Of a stretch of DNA of 6,236 nucleotides, positions 4,904 through 6,236 are shown piece after piece; position 1 is the stretch's first letter, and the number at the start of each line of letters is the position of its first letter. Source of the stretch: Clostridia bacterium (GTDB taxonomy: Bacteria > Bacillota_A > Clostridia > Oscillospirales > CAG-272). The DNA lies in NCBI GenBank assembly GCA_017468115.1, contig JAFUJS010000045.1:1-6236 (forward strand), given 5' to 3'. Under the pieces are notes generated by a model, which searched no databases, was not told the DNA's origin, and saw only the letters and a list, made by a program, of their open reading frames with translations. The position numbers and the translations under genes were made by a program.

Positions 4904-6217
4904 TTAATTTTTTGGAAGATAACCGTTAATGGCATCATCAATGGCGCCGTCGATTGCGTCATCAATTGCATCGTCAATTGCGTCGTCGATTTCGTCCTCA
5001 AGCTCGCCAAGGATATCATCAAGCTCATCAAAGCGGCCCTGCATATGCTCACGGTGTCCCTTGATTTGCTCATTTATTTGCTCCTTAATCTGCTCGTCTG
5101 TGCCAATTTGCTCCTTTAGCTCGTCAATGCGCTTCTTTTCTTCCTTGGCAAATTCTTCAAGGTCCTCAAACTTTTCAAGCTCCGGACACTCAATGCCGTC
5201 TAGCGCGCTTTCGAAATCCTCATGCTCCAATATTTCCTTTTCGTACTCGCTAAGAACACTGTCAAGCTCTGCCTTAACCTCTTCTGCAAGCTCTATTGCC
5301 TGCTCCTTAAGGTATTCTCTTAGTGTCTTTAGTGAAATGGCGCCGTTTTCATCCTTAAGCTCAGCAAGGTCAAGCTCTAAAATAGTCTCAATTTCAGACA
5401 CGTCCTCGGCTGAAATTACAATTTCCTCATATTCCTTCTTGAACTGCTCAATAGCTTCCTTTAGACCCTCATGGTTCTGCCACTTGTCAAGATATTCCTC
5501 GCCATATGCGCCGGCAATATTCTGTCTTGCTTCCTCTTTAATTTCCTTAAAGTGCTTTTCCATTGCCTCTTTTACAGCCTCAGAGGTTTTTGCCATCTCG
5601 GCTCTCTTAAGCTCTGCAAGCTTCTTTGAAAGCTCACTAACCTTCATTTCAACAGCAACAGAAACATCAAAGTCAGGGTCCAGCTCGCAAATGGCGTCAA
5701 TAAGACGTGCCTTTGCTCTGTCAATCTTGTCCTCTTCATCAAGGTGGTAGCGAGCCTTTAGTTCATCTACCCTTTGCTTTATTTCCTCAGGCATATCAAA
5801 CTTAACCTCTGCCATCTTACAAGCACGCTCGGTTGCGTCCTTTAGCTTGCCCTCAAGGGTCGCAGTAACTGTTTCCTTGTCGGCAGAAACGGTAAAGTTA
5901 ACGTCTGTGTTTTCGTCGTTGATGTAGCCAAGCTCCTCACAAAGAGCAACTATCTTCTCTGTTGCCGCTTCAATGTCAAGGCCCTCAATTTTCTCGCCAC
6001 TTAAAAGAATTTGCGCATCCTCGTTAAGTGCACTAACACTGACAACCACATCCTCCTCGTTTACAACAAGCTCCAAGGATGGATTAATATCAATTGCAAC
6101 GTAGGAAAGCTCCTCTTCGTCCTGAGGTGGAGTGGTAAGCCCTGCACAGGACACAAGTGATAATGCCATACAAAGTGTTAAGAGTACGGCTGTGAATACA
6201 AGTGATAATCTTTTCAT
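4904..6217 (-). CDS. Lipoprotein with RsgI-type domain and acidic coiled-coil tail
   Basis: This 437-residue protein has a lipoprotein signal peptide: MKR, a hydrophobic core (5-22) and a lipobox LVSC with Cys24 as the lipid-bearing residue. It should therefore be anchored to the outer face of the cytoplasmic membrane. Residues 39-99 match the outer domain of the anti-sigma factor encoded downstream: YVAIDINPSLEL, NEDA (65-68), Cys93 and LGYI (96-99), at a constant offset of 43 residues. Asn45-Pro46 is the equivalent of the RsgI self-cleavage site. The second half of the domain runs to about MKVSEL (191-196). The remainder (about 200-437) is Glu/Lys-rich, predicted helical or coiled coil, and ends in about five IDDA-like repeats (409-430) and YLPKN. 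It is first in the apparent operon lipoprotein, sigma, anti-sigma. The start is supported by AAGGGAG (6234-6228), 10 bases before the ATG; its promoter lies outside the window. Function is unknown. It could be a co-sensor, decoy or shed ligand for the anti-sigma, or a member of its regulon. Confidence 0.85.
   Translation of the reverse strand: MKRLSLVFTAVLLTLCMALSLVSCAGLTTPPQDEEELSYVAIDINPSLELVVNEEDVVVSVSALNEDAQILLSGEKIEGLDIEAATEKIVALCEELGYINDENTDVNFTVSADKETVTATLEGKLKDATERACKMAEVKFDMPEEIKQRVDELKARYHLDEEDKIDRAKARLIDAICELDPDFDVSVAVEMKVSELSKKLAELKRAEMAKTSEAVKEAMEKHFKEIKEEARQNIAGAYGEEYLDKWQNHEGLKEAIEQFKKEYEEIVISAEDVSEIETILELDLAELKDENGAISLKTLREYLKEQAIELAEEVKAELDSVLSEYEKEILEHEDFESALDGIECPELEKFEDLEEFAKEEKKRIDELKEQIGTDEQIKEQINEQIKGHREHMQGRFDELDDILGELEDEIDDAIDDAIDDAIDGAIDDAINGYLPKN
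4932..4991. repeat. Five tandem 12-bp repeats encoding IDDA-like units
   Basis: Five consecutive 12-base units of consensus GCRTCRTCAATT (plus-strand reading) start at 4932, 4944, 4956, 4968 and 4980. On the coding minus strand they give the tetrapeptide Ile-Asp-Asp-Ala repeated with one Gly substitution, at the C terminus of the lipoprotein (residues about 409-430). The period of 12 keeps the frame, so copy number could vary without breaking the gene. Units differ at several bases, mostly at synonymous positions, which suggests selection on the peptide and not a very recent expansion. Confidence 0.85.
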
Positions 6218-6236
6218 TTTTATTTTTCTCCCTTCC

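Noticed and set aside
4929..5750. Long plus-strand open frame of 273 codons, very Ser-rich
   Set aside because: It lies antisense to the lipoprotein gene and its Ser/Ile/Ala-rich translation is what the complement of Glu/Asp/Lys-rich coiled-coil codons gives. The minus-strand product has a signal peptide, a known domain and a ribosome binding site.
1..6236. CRISPR array, tRNA, rRNA, insertion sequence or phage gene
   Set aside because: No regularly spaced repeats, cloverleaf, ribosomal RNA sequence, transposase or terminal inverted repeats were seen in the window.

Overview
The window looks like a chromosomal stretch of a low-GC Firmicute, most likely a gut-type member of the Clostridia. The evidence is very AT-rich intergenic DNA, strong GGAGG/GGGGG-type ribosome binding sites, textbook sigma-A promoters (TTGAnn-17-TAnnnT), hairpin-plus-T-tract terminators, and a sigma/RsgI-type signalling cassette of the kind common in Clostridia. 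No species can be named from the sequence alone.

Layout. Bases 1-262 are AT-rich and hold no gene I can support. They end in a strong hairpin terminator (263-291), followed within 3 bases by a promoter (294-322) for an SGNH/GDSL hydrolase (349-1050, + strand). A second, nearly identical terminator/promoter module (1052-1112) ends that gene and starts the next, a GH127-family beta-L-arabinofuranosidase-like enzyme (start corrected to 1144, end 2946, + strand). A bidirectional terminator (2949-2980) separates this half from a convergent minus-strand cassette read right to left: a secreted lipoprotein with an RsgI-type domain (6217-4904), an ECF-type RNA polymerase sigma factor (start corrected to 4837, end 4331), and a membrane-bound RsgI-like anti-sigma factor (4334-3054). 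The sigma stop and anti-sigma start overlap as ATGA.

How the genes may work together. The plus-strand enzymes both lack signal peptides, so they probably act in the cytoplasm on imported, arabinose-containing or acylated oligosaccharides. They have separate promoters. The minus-strand cassette is an envelope-signalling module: the anti-sigma would hold the sigma factor at the membrane until its outer domain, which carries the conserved DINPS (Asn-Pro) self-cleavage motif of RsgI proteins, is triggered. The most unusual point is that the lipoprotein encoded just upstream carries a second copy of that outer domain, aligned without gaps to the anti-sigma copy over about 60 residues. It has a lipid anchor in place of a transmembrane helix and a long acidic coiled-coil tail ending in (Ile-Asp-Asp-Ala) repeats. 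This suggests a partner, competitor or co-sensor for the anti-sigma factor. Any link between the sigma cassette and the glycan enzymes is only an inference from proximity.
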